Part shown: positions 1 to 7,578 of the stretch, piece by piece
How positions within the stretch are numbered: position 1 is the first letter of the stretch
Layout of the letters: each line of letters starts with the position of its first letter
Assembly: GCF_047549485.1 (NCBI RefSeq)
Contig: NZ_CP180191.1
Location: forward strand, 2,790,001 to 2,854,000
Reading direction: 5' to 3'
Length of the DNA stretch: 64,000 nt
Origin: Piscinibacterium candidicorallinum
GTDB taxonomy: Bacteria; Pseudomonadota; Gammaproteobacteria; Burkholderiales; Burkholderiaceae_C
Made by a program: the position numbers and the translations under genes
Notes under the pieces: model-generated
Told to the model about the DNA's origin: nothing
Seen by the model: the letters and a program-made list of their open reading frames with translations, nothing else
Database searches by the model: none

Positions 1-285
1 ATCCGCGCAACCTTGAAAGGTATATCTAGAGACTCTCAAGCGGTGCAAGCTGCGATGGAATATGGACGATCAGGAACCCGAGAAAGCAACAGAGGTAAAG
101 GCTCACGCGATGCACTATCTCTACTTGAAAACCATGGAAACGGTGAGCTTGTCGTTCTAAGCGGTTCTGGCGGGATGCGTTATGAGTATAGAAATGGCGG
201 CGAGCTAAGCAGAGCCGAGATTGATCTCGCAATAGACATCAGAGGAACTATTGTTTGGTGGAAGCTTCCACTAAATGGAGAGTAA
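1..285 (+). CDS. C-terminal part of a HATPase-like ATP-binding protein (cut by left edge)
   Basis: The reading frame is open to the left edge, so only the last 94 residues are visible. They contain a Gly-rich lid-like segment (RGKGSRDA) followed by beta-strand sequence and a terminal strand IVWWKLPL, which resembles the end of GHKL/HATPase_c domains. The next gene is a DUF4325 STAS-like protein, a family often encoded beside such ATPases, and this supports the call. The N-box and first Gly box lie outside the window. Base composition is about half GC, unlike the genes after position 1100. Identity as an ATPase is inferred from the short tail and context. Confidence 0.55.
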   Translation: MRATLKGISRDSQAVQAAMEYGRSGTRESNRGKGSRDALSLLENHGNGELVVLSGSGGMRYEYRNGGELSRAEIDLAIDIRGTIVWWKLPLNGE

Positions 286-286
286 A

Positions 287-616
287 ATGGTCCGCATCAA
301 CATTGCCAGAGACTTTACCCGTTTCCCATCAGGACGCTTTAAGAGAAATGGCGAAACGAGCGGGGAAGCATTTCGCGAAAAATTCTTGCAGCCGACCATT
401 ATCAATGGGGACGTTGTTGAGGTTGAACTCGATGGGACCGTTGGTTACGGATCTTCGTTTCTTGAGGAGGCGTTTGGCGGCTTGGTAAGAGCACTGCCGA
501 TTCCGCCCGACGAAGTCAAACAGAGAGTAAAAATTATCTCTAACGATAAAACATTGATTGGGGAAATCAGCCAATACCTAGATGACGCCGCTCGGTTGAA
601 GAACTCCGCGCGATAG
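287..616 (+). CDS. STAS-like domain protein (DUF4325)
   Basis: 109 residues. The core YGSSFLEEAFGGLVR is the hallmark of the DUF4325 STAS-like family. ATG 287 is chosen because GGAG lies six bases before it; an ATG at 275 would overlap the upstream gene and has no ribosome site. STAS domains act as small protein-interaction or switch modules, and DUF4325 members are commonly paired with HATPase partners, as here. That suggests an anti-sigma/anti-anti-sigma-like or sensor pair, but the target is unknown. Only one base separates it from the upstream stop codon, so the two are co-translated. The low GC suggests acquisition by transfer. Confidence 0.75.
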   Translation: MVRINIARDFTRFPSGRFKRNGETSGEAFREKFLQPTIINGDVVEVELDGTVGYGSSFLEEAFGGLVRALPIPPDEVKQRVKIISNDKTLIGEISQYLDDAARLKNSAR

Positions 617-628
617 GGGGCTTTCGAG

Positions 629-1102
629 TTGGCTGACTCAAATGGGTTTCTCACCTTTCTCGGACAAGCATTAACCGTTGGGGCGGGATGGTTTGTTGTC
701 CATAAACTCACTGCCGCCCGTGATCTCGACAAAGGTCGGCGCGAACTTCTTGTCAAATCCTGCAGCGAGCAGATAAGTCAAACCAACGAGTTAGTCTTGA
801 TGGCAGTGAAATACCACACCACTGAGCGCGATCAAGAGATTGAAACTCGCATCAAGATGCTGATGCAAGACCTAGCAACAGCAGTCGGCACATTGCTAGC
901 CTTGAGCAACAACAGTCCTTTTGCAAAAAACGCGTTCAATCGTGTCGCACCGCTCAGACAGGCCATATCGAGGCAGCACTTCGAAGATGAGCATATAAGC
1001 TCGCTAAAGCCAAACAGCGAGTTACTACAGCAAATTGTTGCTGACGGTTTAGCACTAAAGCAGGCTTTGATTGGCCTGAAAAATGCTCAGTTTCAAGGCT
1101 AG
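629..1102 (+). CDS. Small membrane-anchored helical protein of unknown function
   Basis: 157 residues. The start is TTG 629, with a TAGGGGG site eight bases upstream; no other in-frame start precedes residue 58. Residues about 7-24 form a hydrophobic segment (FLTFLGQALTVGAGWFVV) that could anchor the protein in the inner membrane. The rest is predicted helical and cytoplasmic, with charged heptad-like stretches. It lies 12 bases after the STAS-like gene and shares its lower GC, so it is probably the third gene of the same operon. I do not recognise a family. A role as membrane effector or sensor of the HATPase/STAS pair is a guess from position only. Confidence 0.6.
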   Translation: MADSNGFLTFLGQALTVGAGWFVVHKLTAARDLDKGRRELLVKSCSEQISQTNELVLMAVKYHTTERDQEIETRIKMLMQDLATAVGTLLALSNNSPFAKNAFNRVAPLRQAISRQHFEDEHISSLKPNSELLQQIVADGLALKQALIGLKNAQFQG

Positions 1103-2057
1103 TATTACTTTAGGTACAAAACTACTCACCGGCGGGAGCGCGCATCGCACCCTACGTGCATGCGCGTGGCCTTACGTTCTTGCCTTATGCTGGATGAGTA
1201 ACGCCTCCGCAGTCTCCAGTCTCACCCATGGCGCCGGCGCAAACCTATCAATTCGATGTATTCATTTGCAACGACAAATATGCATCGATGTTCCGGCAAA
1301 CTATCCGCCCGTAAAGTCTTCTTACCCCGTCCTCTACCTCCACGACGCCCAAAACCTCTTCGACCCCAAGCAGAGCTACACCGGCGCCACCTGGCAGATC
1401 ACGGAAGCCATGCAGCGCCTGCGGGAGACGGTGGGGTTTGAGGCGATTGTGGTGGGCATTGAGCATGGCGGGCCGCGGCGCGTCAGTGAGCTGACGCCCT
1501 GGCCCATCGAGGGCCTGCCGGGTACCCCACCCCCTTCGGAAGGCGCAGCCTATCTGCGCTGGATCGTTGAGGTGGTGAAGCCCTATATCGACGCGAACTA
1601 CCCCACCAAGCCGGAATGCGAGCACACGGCGATGATCGGCTCGTCTCTGGGCGGGCTGCTCACGCACTACGCGGCGCATGCGCAGCCCGGGGTGTTCTGC
1701 AAGGTGGGGATTCTCTCGCCCAGTTATTGGACGAGTGAGCAGGCCTACAGCTTTGCGCGCCAGCAGCCGGCGCCCGCCACGGTCCGGGTGTTCATGTATG
1801 CCGGCGGCAAGGAAAGCCCGCGCATGGTGCCGGACGCGCAGCGCATGCTGCGCCTGATGCAGACCACCCGCCCCGCCGGCAGCGCCACCACACTCGTCAT
1901 CACCCCCGAAGCCGGCCACAACGAACCCGCCTGGGCTGCGGCCTTTCCGCAGGCGGTGCGCTGGTTGTTTGAGCTGCCGGCGGATGCGGCTGCCGCGCCC
2001 ACGCCCCTGCAGTCAGCGCCTGCTCACACGCCCAGCCCGGCTGCGCCTGCGCGCTGA
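1083..2057 (+). CDS. Secreted alpha/beta-hydrolase, esterase D-like
   Basis: Up to 324 residues of the putative esterase family (PF00756). Visible motifs are YPVLYLHDAQNLF near residue 85, the nucleophile elbow GSSLGG near residue 185, and a C-terminal His in GHNE near residue 280, giving a plausible Ser-Asp-His triad. A hydrophobic Ala-rich stretch ending in NASAVSS around residues 30-45 looks like a signal peptide, so the true start may be somewhat downstream of ATG 1083, which overlaps the previous gene by 20 bases. GC rises sharply within the first 200 bases, marking a composition boundary. The tail is rich in Ala and Pro. The substrate is unknown; relatives cleave acyl or feruloyl esters and siderophore esters. 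Confidence 0.75.
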   Translation: MLSFKASITLGTKLLTGGSAHRTLRACAWPYVLALCWMSNASAVSSLTHGAGANLSIRCIHLQRQICIDVPANYPPVKSSYPVLYLHDAQNLFDPKQSYTGATWQITEAMQRLRETVGFEAIVVGIEHGGPRRVSELTPWPIEGLPGTPPPSEGAAYLRWIVEVVKPYIDANYPTKPECEHTAMIGSSLGGLLTHYAAHAQPGVFCKVGILSPSYWTSEQAYSFARQQPAPATVRVFMYAGGKESPRMVPDAQRMLRLMQTTRPAGSATTLVITPEAGHNEPAWAAAFPQAVRWLFELPADAAAAPTPLQSAPAHTPSPAAPAR

Positions 2058-2381
2058 GCAGCGGGCTCCACGGCGTGGGTGGCCGCCCGCCACTCAGGTG
2101 CCTTTCCGCTTGTCCCATGCTGACGGCGGGGTTTCGGCAAGCACTGCTTGCTGCCGCCGGCAGACGGAGCGCTTGCAAGCGCGAGGCCCCTGCGCCACTA
2201 ACCGGTTGTCTGGCGCGGTTCTTCAGCCATTTTGGTCTGGAAAGGCGCATGAATGCTCGGTCCAGCACATCGGCGCGCAGGGCTGCCGATGGTGGGTGCG
2301 GTACGCAGCCTCTGAGCGTGGCCAATCAATCGCCAAAACATGGTGCAGCGCACTGGGCGGGCCGCCCGATACGCTCCGGGC
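2058..2381. other. Gene-free gap with dispersed-repeat sequence
   Basis: This 324-base gap between the esterase and the PAAR-like effector holds no convincing gene. Bases 2100-2165 resemble 12370-12432, and 2181-2256 is a copy of the hairpin repeat listed separately. No clear promoter was seen. Confidence 0.5.
2181..2256 (+). repeat. Dispersed intergenic repeat, copy A
   Basis: This copy matches 12492-12577 over almost its full length, including GCGAGGCCCC, TGTCTGGCGCGG, TTTGGTCTGGAAAGG and CGCATGAA. The core can fold around an ACTTTGG-like loop. See the repeat finding. Confidence 0.6.
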
Positions 2382-3458
2382 ATGGCCAACCAGATCTACG
2401 CAAACGGGCTGGAAGTTTCCTGCAAGGCAGCAGAGGGCAAGTCCATCTGCGCCTTTCCGGACGTGTGCTTCACGCCGCCGCAGACGCCCGCCACACCGCC
2501 GGGGGTTCCGATTCCCTACCCGAACACGGGTATGGCCTCGGACTGCACCGACGGCTCGAGCACCGTGCAGATCTCCGGCAAGGAGGTCATGCTCAAGAAC
2601 AAGAGCTACTTCAAGAAGAGCATGGGCGACGAAGCCGGCTGCGCGCCCAAGAAGGGCGTGGTCACCAGCAAGAACGCGGGCAAGGTGTACTTCAACAGCT
2701 GGTCCATGGACGTGAAGGTCGAGGGTGAGAACGTTGTCCGCACCAGCGACCTGACCACGCACAACCACGGCTCGGCACCCGGCAATTCACCCACCTGGCC
2801 TTACCTGGACAAATCGGCGGTGGATGCCGGCACCGGCCCCTGCAAGACCGAGATGGCCAATGAGAAGACCGCCTGCCAGGGGTGCAAGCCGTACGGCGAC
2901 GGCGACCCCTGCGCAAGCAAGGCCTGCCAGGACGCCCGCAAGTGCATGCTGGCGCCGTTTGCGGCCAACAAGACCGACTATCCGAACGTGCACCGCTGCT
3001 GCGACGGTCTGACGCCACATCACATCGTGCCTTTGGGCGAGTTCTGCCTGCCGCGCTCTCAGTCGGGCGGACAGCGGGGGCAAGCGCCACTCAATGATTC
3101 GGTCAAGGGCTACAACGGCGATCTCGCACCCTGTATCTGCGTGGAAGGTTCAGATCACAAACGCGACAAGGCGAGCGGCCAGCTCAAGGAACACGGCCAG
3201 GTGGGCAGCGCCTACATCCGTGAGCGGCAAGCTCGCGGCATCGAGAACAAGCAGCAGAACGTGAAATACAGCGACCTGCGCGACTGCGGCGCAGCCTCGG
3301 TCAAGAAGGTGTTCGGCCACTGTTCGGAAGACTGCACCAAGGAACAGCTCGACAACTACCACGTGAAGACCGCCAAGATCCCGCCCGACGATCCCGTCTG
3401 CCAGGCCAGCCAGCAAAGCGACTACGGCCCCAAGCCCACGTCGGTCCCCACCGTTTGA
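2382..3458 (+). CDS. PAAR-like (DUF4150) type VI effector with C-terminal HNH-type nuclease (Tox-GHH2-like)
   Basis: 358 residues from ATG 2382, which begins MANQIYANGLEV, the normal start of DUF4150 proteins; the ORF extends 14 codons upstream without support. Residues 1-140 are the highly conserved DUF4150 PAAR-like domain (PYPNTGMASD, GKEVMLKNKSYFKKS, LTTHNHGS), which sharpens the VgrG spike of type VI secretion. Residues about 150-330 are Cys-rich and carry CCDGLTPHHIVP near residue 210 and CICVEGSDHKR further on, the layout of GHH/HNH-EndoVII toxin domains. It is probably a DNA-cleaving antibacterial effector. No vgrG or other secretion gene lies nearby. The downstream gene is the candidate immunity protein. 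Nuclease assignment rests on the His-His motif and architecture. Confidence 0.8.
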   Translation: MANQIYANGLEVSCKAAEGKSICAFPDVCFTPPQTPATPPGVPIPYPNTGMASDCTDGSSTVQISGKEVMLKNKSYFKKSMGDEAGCAPKKGVVTSKNAGKVYFNSWSMDVKVEGENVVRTSDLTTHNHGSAPGNSPTWPYLDKSAVDAGTGPCKTEMANEKTACQGCKPYGDGDPCASKACQDARKCMLAPFAANKTDYPNVHRCCDGLTPHHIVPLGEFCLPRSQSGGQRGQAPLNDSVKGYNGDLAPCICVEGSDHKRDKASGQLKEHGQVGSAYIRERQARGIENKQQNVKYSDLRDCGAASVKKVFGHCSEDCTKEQLDNYHVKTAKIPPDDPVCQASQQSDYGPKPTSVPTV

Positions 3459-3504
3459 CGCGGCGCTCGGTCGCGACTCACAACCCTTCCTGCCTCACTG
3501 CGAC

Positions 3505-4413
3505 ATGGACGACGACGACGACAACACGATGTTTCTGATCGCGGGCACCGTGGTCAGCGAAAGCTGCTTTGTGGCCACGGCGGGCTACAACGCCGCGCCC
3601 GATGCGGCTTCGTCGCGCATCTACCTGCGCTTTGGCGAGGACTGGGTGGCGCACAACGTGAGCGAGGACTTCCTCGATGCCGTGACCTTCGACCGGGGTG
3701 TCCTGTATGCCGTGGGCAAGAACGGGCTGGTCAAGACTGTTGGGCAACCGGGTGAGGCCTTCACGCTTGAGGCGATCCGCGGCCGGTTTCAGGCCTTCGA
3801 GATCGAGCCGGCGCAGCGCATCGGCCCCTTGTCCAAGGTGCGCGCCACGCCTGCGGGTACGGTGGTCTGCGGCTGGGGCGCACAGGTCTACCGGCTGCAG
3901 GGCACGCAGTACAGCGCGCTGCACGACGGGCTGGACGCAGGTATCGACTGGCTGGACATCGATGGCGACGCCAGCGGCCGTCTGTACGCCGTGGGCCTGG
4001 CTGGCCGCATGGGTTGCTGGTCTGGCGGCCGCTGGGCCCTGGAAGGTCTGCCCACCAACGTGAACCTGCATGCGGTGCGCTGCCTTCCCAACGGCGAGGT
4101 GCTCGCCGCAGGCCGCGAGGGCACGCTGCTGCGCGGTCAGCACGGGCATTGGTCGGTGATTGATACCGGCCTGGACGGCAACTTCTGGGCGATCGAGGCC
4201 TTTGCCGAGCGGGCCTACCTGAGCTACGCAAACAGCCAGCTCTTTTGCCTGGAGGGCGACACACTCAGCGAGGTGAAGCTCGATCAGCTGGGCGACGTGT
4301 TCACCAACCGCCTGGCGGCTGGCCACGGCAGCTTGTGGTCGATCGGTTCGAACGCGCTGCTGCGCTTTGATGGCGCGCAATGGACACGCGTTGCCTGCCC
4401 GGACATGGGCTAA
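3505..4413 (+). CDS. Beta-propeller-like protein, putative immunity to the upstream effector
   Basis: 302 residues beginning with an acidic run (MDDDDDN). There is no signal peptide or membrane segment. The sequence shows repeated short blades of the form LYAVGxxGxxxxxxGxxW (for example LYAVGKNGLV, LYAVGLAGRMG, VLAAGREGTLLRG, LWSIGSNALLRFDG), typical of WD40/Kelch-like propellers. It starts 46 bases after the PAAR-like effector on the same strand. Cytosolic propeller proteins of about 300 residues are frequent immediate partners of DUF4150 nuclease effectors, so a role as immunity protein is likely but inferred. Confidence 0.65.
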   Translation: MDDDDDNTMFLIAGTVVSESCFVATAGYNAAPDAASSRIYLRFGEDWVAHNVSEDFLDAVTFDRGVLYAVGKNGLVKTVGQPGEAFTLEAIRGRFQAFEIEPAQRIGPLSKVRATPAGTVVCGWGAQVYRLQGTQYSALHDGLDAGIDWLDIDGDASGRLYAVGLAGRMGCWSGGRWALEGLPTNVNLHAVRCLPNGEVLAAGREGTLLRGQHGHWSVIDTGLDGNFWAIEAFAERAYLSYANSQLFCLEGDTLSEVKLDQLGDVFTNRLAAGHGSLWSIGSNALLRFDGAQWTRVACPDMG

Positions 4414-4461
4414 GCGCCACGCGGCGCACCCGCGGCTTGGCAAGACGCTACCCTGCGCACC

Positions 4462-5007
4462 ATGAAGGATTGGGCAATTCGATTGCTGAGCCTAGCCCTC
4501 GCGCTGGCGGTGGTGGGCGGCGGCCTGTGGTGGGCCTCGCGCTCTCTGGTGTCTGCACCGGGCTCGCCGGCCGGGGCGGGGGTGCCGCCGTCAGGCACGG
4601 CCACGCCGGGCACGGCACAGCCCCTGCCGGGGGCCAGCCTCGCACCCCCCTCCACCGGCCTGTACCGCTGCGACACGCCGCAGGGCACCGAATACCGCAA
4701 CACGCCCTGCCCCACGGGCAAGCAGGCCGCGGTGGACGTGGTAGTGCCGCAGGGGTATGACAGCCGGCCGGTGGTCAACCCCGCGTTCAACCGCCCAGCG
4801 CAGCGCGCCACCGAGCCCTCCATGGCACCCCAGGCGCGCTTCAGCGTGCCGGCGCCCACCCTGAACCGCAGCTGCGCAGACATCGACGCCGAAATCGCCT
4901 ACGTGAACGGCCGCACGCGCACCGGCGGCACGGCCGCAGCGATGGACGCCTGGCGCGAACGCTGGCACAAGCTCAACGCCGAGAAGAGTGCGGCCGGCTG
5001 CCGCTAA
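4462..5007 (+). CDS. Membrane-anchored DUF4124-like protein
   Basis: 181 residues. Residues 6-25 form one transmembrane helix or uncleaved signal anchor, followed by a Gly/Pro/Ala-rich linker (about 30-65). The periplasmic module then starts GLYRCDTPQGTEYRNTPCP, with two Cys spaced as in DUF4124. After it comes a C-terminal helical stretch with two Cys. The protein is a clear paralogue of the gene at 18284-18799 (shared YRCDTPQG, EYRN.PCP, VDVVVPQG). DUF4124 proteins are small periplasmic proteins of unknown role, common in Burkholderiales. The gene follows the propeller protein by 48 bases, but no functional link is evident. Confidence 0.65.
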   Translation: MKDWAIRLLSLALALAVVGGGLWWASRSLVSAPGSPAGAGVPPSGTATPGTAQPLPGASLAPPSTGLYRCDTPQGTEYRNTPCPTGKQAAVDVVVPQGYDSRPVVNPAFNRPAQRATEPSMAPQARFSVPAPTLNRSCADIDAEIAYVNGRTRTGGTAAAMDAWRERWHKLNAEKSAAGCR

Positions 5008-5037
5008 GCGGCCCCAGCAGCGTGCCCCCTGAGGGCG

Positions 5038-5102
5038 TTTCCGCTTGTCCCGTGCGGATCTCCAGCCACTTTGACCTGAAGAGGCGCATGAAAGCTGGGG
5101 CT
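5038..5102 (+). repeat. Dispersed intergenic repeat, copy B
   Basis: It contains TTTCCGCTTGTCCCGTGCGG, then CCAGCCACTTTGACCTGAAG and AGGCGCATGAA. It matches the reverse complement of 62801-62850 and the core of the copies at 6695 and 12492. A shorter echo (GGAAGGCGCATGAA) follows at about 5134. The surrounding gap 5008-5191 holds no gene. Confidence 0.6.
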
Positions 5103-5191
5103 CTGTGAAGAAACCGGGGCGCAGACCAGCCGTGGAAGGCGCATGAACGCGACTGTCTGGATGGCCGCGCCCCGGCAGTGACCCTGCCTAC

Positions 5192-6535
5192 CTACGGACG
5201 GCAGGAGCTGTGCGCCACGACACAGCTGCCGGCAGGCGCGGTTCCGCTCTGGCAAAAACGAAGCGCATTGGCTTTGGCCTGCGCCTCCGTGTCTGCGCCC
5301 CCCGCTGCATACCAGTAGCCACCCCGGCGGCTTTCCGCATACGCATTGCAGCGCGCGGTAGAACTCCCAAATGTGCGGCAACCCTCAGCTGCACCGCCGC
5401 AGCCTTTCACAGCAAGCTCACTAGCCTGCACGAAGGAGGGTTGGCGCACTGCGTATCCCCATCGCCCTCGGCCGTTCGTTGCAAACGAAGCCCAGCGATC
5501 TGGGGGCAAGGACAGGGCGGAGCTCGTCTGTCCCGGAGGGAAGGTGCACGTACACAGGCCTTGCGCAAATTCCGCACGGTATTGGCAGGTTCCAGGCCCA
5601 TCACCCAAACCTGCACCGGCGTACAGCCGTTTTGCGGCTGCTTCTGCGTCAGCCTCGTCCATACCGCACGCAACGGGTGAGTCACCTCGCGTGAAGTATT
5701 CAGAGACAACGCCTTTTGGATCCGTGCACTGATACACGTTCAGAGTCGCCACGACCGTGCAGGGTTTGGCAGTAGCACCGCTTGGGGGAGGCATGCCGAC
5801 CGGCGGTGGTGTTCCGCCACCAGTCTTGGACGAGTTCATGCGCTCACAGCGCGCCAGGCCGTCTTCTCGCGCCCGGTCTTCCGTGTTCTGCGTGCTCTCG
5901 CGCACCGAGAGACACCAGTTTCTGTGGTCTTCCAGGTTTGTTGACCAGCGCCCTTGGCCATACGCGATGCCGCCGCACCCCGCGTCAAACAACTTCTTCG
6001 CGGAGGCCACCGCGCCGCGCGCATAGAGGTCACAGCGCGCGCACGAATTGACCACCTTTTCACGCTCGGCCGTCTCGTCGCGAATCCGCGAACTCTTGGA
6101 GATCGCCACGCGGCACCAGTTGTAGTGCTCGGCCGGAACGCTGGACCATCGGCCCGGCACATCGCGCCGAGGGAGGCACTTCAGGGGTTCCAAGCGGGCT
6201 ACCTGGGCGATGGCGGTGTTGGCGTAGCCCTGGCACGTCGCGTGATCGGCTGCGCACACGTTGGCCAGCGTGTCACGCGCGACGTTTTCCTCGTCAAGCG
6301 TTCGATCACGAACCGTTCGGCACCAGTTGTAGTGATCGTCATACCTGGTGGACCAGCGCCCGGCCGGCCCGTCGAGCGGACACGGGATGGACTTCGTCCG
6401 CGTGGCCACCTCGACCGCATTCCGGGCGTAGTCCTTGCACGTCGCATCGGAGGCAGCCTGCGCGCCACTCGCTCCGACGACGCCGAACATCACCAATGCG
6501 CACCACCTCCAACCGACTGTTCCGAGCCTGTTCAC
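5192..6535 (-). CDS. Exported Cys-rich protein with three internal repeats and C-terminal DUF4189-like domain
   Basis: 447 residues. The start is GTG 6535, supported by GGGAGG five to six bases upstream. Residues 1-27 form a signal peptide ending GAQA. Three imperfect repeats of about 60-70 residues follow (roughly 33-95, 98-165 and 167-235), each with an initial C..YA..AV, then GRWS, a His and NWC. After a Gly/Pro linker (about 240-260), the C-terminal half contains GRWGYAVRQ and spaced Cys with WYAAGGADTEAQAKANALRFC, resembling DUF4189. The many paired Cys imply disulfide-stabilised periplasmic or secreted folding. The repeat module is not a family I recognise. Function is unknown. Confidence 0.6.
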   Translation of the reverse strand: MNRLGTVGWRWCALVMFGVVGASGAQAASDATCKDYARNAVEVATRTKSIPCPLDGPAGRWSTRYDDHYNWCRTVRDRTLDEENVARDTLANVCAADHATCQGYANTAIAQVARLEPLKCLPRRDVPGRWSSVPAEHYNWCRVAISKSSRIRDETAEREKVVNSCARCDLYARGAVASAKKLFDAGCGGIAYGQGRWSTNLEDHRNWCLSVRESTQNTEDRAREDGLARCERMNSSKTGGGTPPPVGMPPPSGATAKPCTVVATLNVYQCTDPKGVVSEYFTRGDSPVACGMDEADAEAAAKRLYAGAGLGDGPGTCQYRAEFAQGLCTCTFPPGQTSSALSLPPDRWASFATNGRGRWGYAVRQPSFVQASELAVKGCGGAAEGCRTFGSSTARCNAYAESRRGGYWYAAGGADTEAQAKANALRFCQSGTAPAGSCVVAHSSCRP

Positions 6536-6816
6536 AATCGCCTCCCGTCTGTGCGCGCCGACAACGTTTCCAGCGCGGGGTCCTTACAGACTAGGAGGCC
6601 ATCAATTTCTGTCAAAGCCGAAACGGGTGATGCGGATTGCGCGTCGCACCGGCTGCCGGATCAGCCTAGGGCAAACGAGTGCCCAAAAAGCGTATTCGCG
6701 CATCTGGCGCGGCTCTCCAGACACTTTGGCCTGAAGAGGCGCATGAATGGTGGGTCTAGCCGCCACCATCCCGGCTTAGATCACGCCTGCGCGCATCGGG
6801 CGCCAAGCCGGCGGGC
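6536..6816. other. Gap between two minus-strand genes, with repeat copy C
   Basis: About 280 bases without a gene. Apart from the repeat at 6695-6756 nothing else was recognised; no obvious terminator hairpin with a T run was seen. Confidence 0.4.
6695..6756 (+). repeat. Dispersed intergenic repeat, copy C
   Basis: The segment CTGGCGCGGCTCTCCAG, ACACTTTGGCCTGAAG, AGGCGCATGAA is base-for-base identical to 12526-12567 over the central 40 or so bases. The right part (CGCATGAATGGTGGGTC) is related to the minus-strand copy at 18900. Confidence 0.65.
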
Positions 6817-7542
6817 TTATTTGCTGTCGAGATCGATGACCCTGGCGGGCTGGCCGCGCTCATCCAGCAGGCGGATGCTCGGCTTGCCGTCGGGCGTGAC
6901 GACCAGCATCAAGCGCGGACGCCCTTGCGCATCACTGAGCATCAGCGCCGATGACTTGCCCGGAGTCGTGCCGAGACGGACCCGGTTCACGTTGAGCAGG
7001 CCGCGCTCGCGCAGCTCCTTCATGGCCTGATTGCGCTCTTCGGGTGGGAGTTTGGCCATGGCCTGCATGCGCTCGTTGCGCTTCAGGAGGTCCAGCTGCA
7101 GGCCGTCGGCCTCGTCATTGATTGCAAGCAGGCTGCTGGCCTGGCCGCCCTCTTCACTGTGCAGGAGCTGGATGACCTGATCCTGGCGGAAGCGGTCAAA
7201 GGTAAGACTGAGCCCGGCACTGGCCTTGCCGTCCGGGCCGACCAGGCCCTTCTGGATCAGACCGCCGTTCTCGGTGCCCTCGTCATTGACGAAGAGCATG
7301 CCGGCAAACGCCGTCCGGTCTGGCCGCGCCTGCTCGCCGCCGCGCCAGGGCGAGCCGGGAAACTGGGCTCGGTTCGAGATCACCATGCGCAAGGTGCCGT
7401 CGGGTTCGCGGACGTTGATTCGCTGCACATCGATCTCGGCAAACTTGACCGGTGGGGCCTTGGCCCCCGTGAGCAACACGACGGCGCAGATGGCCAGTGC
7501 GCTCGCGGCGCATCCGCTGATGAAGGTCAGGAGTCGGCTCAT
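6817..7542 (-). CDS. Exported protein of unknown function
   Basis: 241 residues with an N-terminal hydrophobic segment (residues 6-26) that is a signal anchor or uncleaved signal. The mature part begins with strands VKFAEIDVQRINVREPDGTL and has recurring motifs of the form DxxGRPRLMLVVTPDGKPSIRLLDE, suggesting a repetitive beta-rich fold with a central helical insertion (residues about 150-175). ATG 7542 has GGAGA nine bases upstream. The gene lies 36 bases after the lipoprotein gene at 7579-9474 and is probably co-transcribed with it. Similar proteins exist in other Proteobacteria as uncharacterised proteins. No function can be given. Confidence 0.6.
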   Translation of the reverse strand: MSRLLTFISGCAASALAICAVVLLTGAKAPPVKFAEIDVQRINVREPDGTLRMVISNRAQFPGSPWRGGEQARPDRTAFAGMLFVNDEGTENGGLIQKGLVGPDGKASAGLSLTFDRFRQDQVIQLLHSEEGGQASSLLAINDEADGLQLDLLKRNERMQAMAKLPPEERNQAMKELRERGLLNVNRVRLGTTPGKSSALMLSDAQGRPRLMLVVTPDGKPSIRLLDERGQPARVIDLDSK

Positions 7543-7578
7543 GTGTTCAATGTCTCCAGTTCAAAGGAATGAGGGGAT

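Noticed and set aside
1900..2768. Overlapping frames covering the gap 2058-2381
   Set aside because: They run through repeat sequence and into the effector gene on other frames; no conserved protein.
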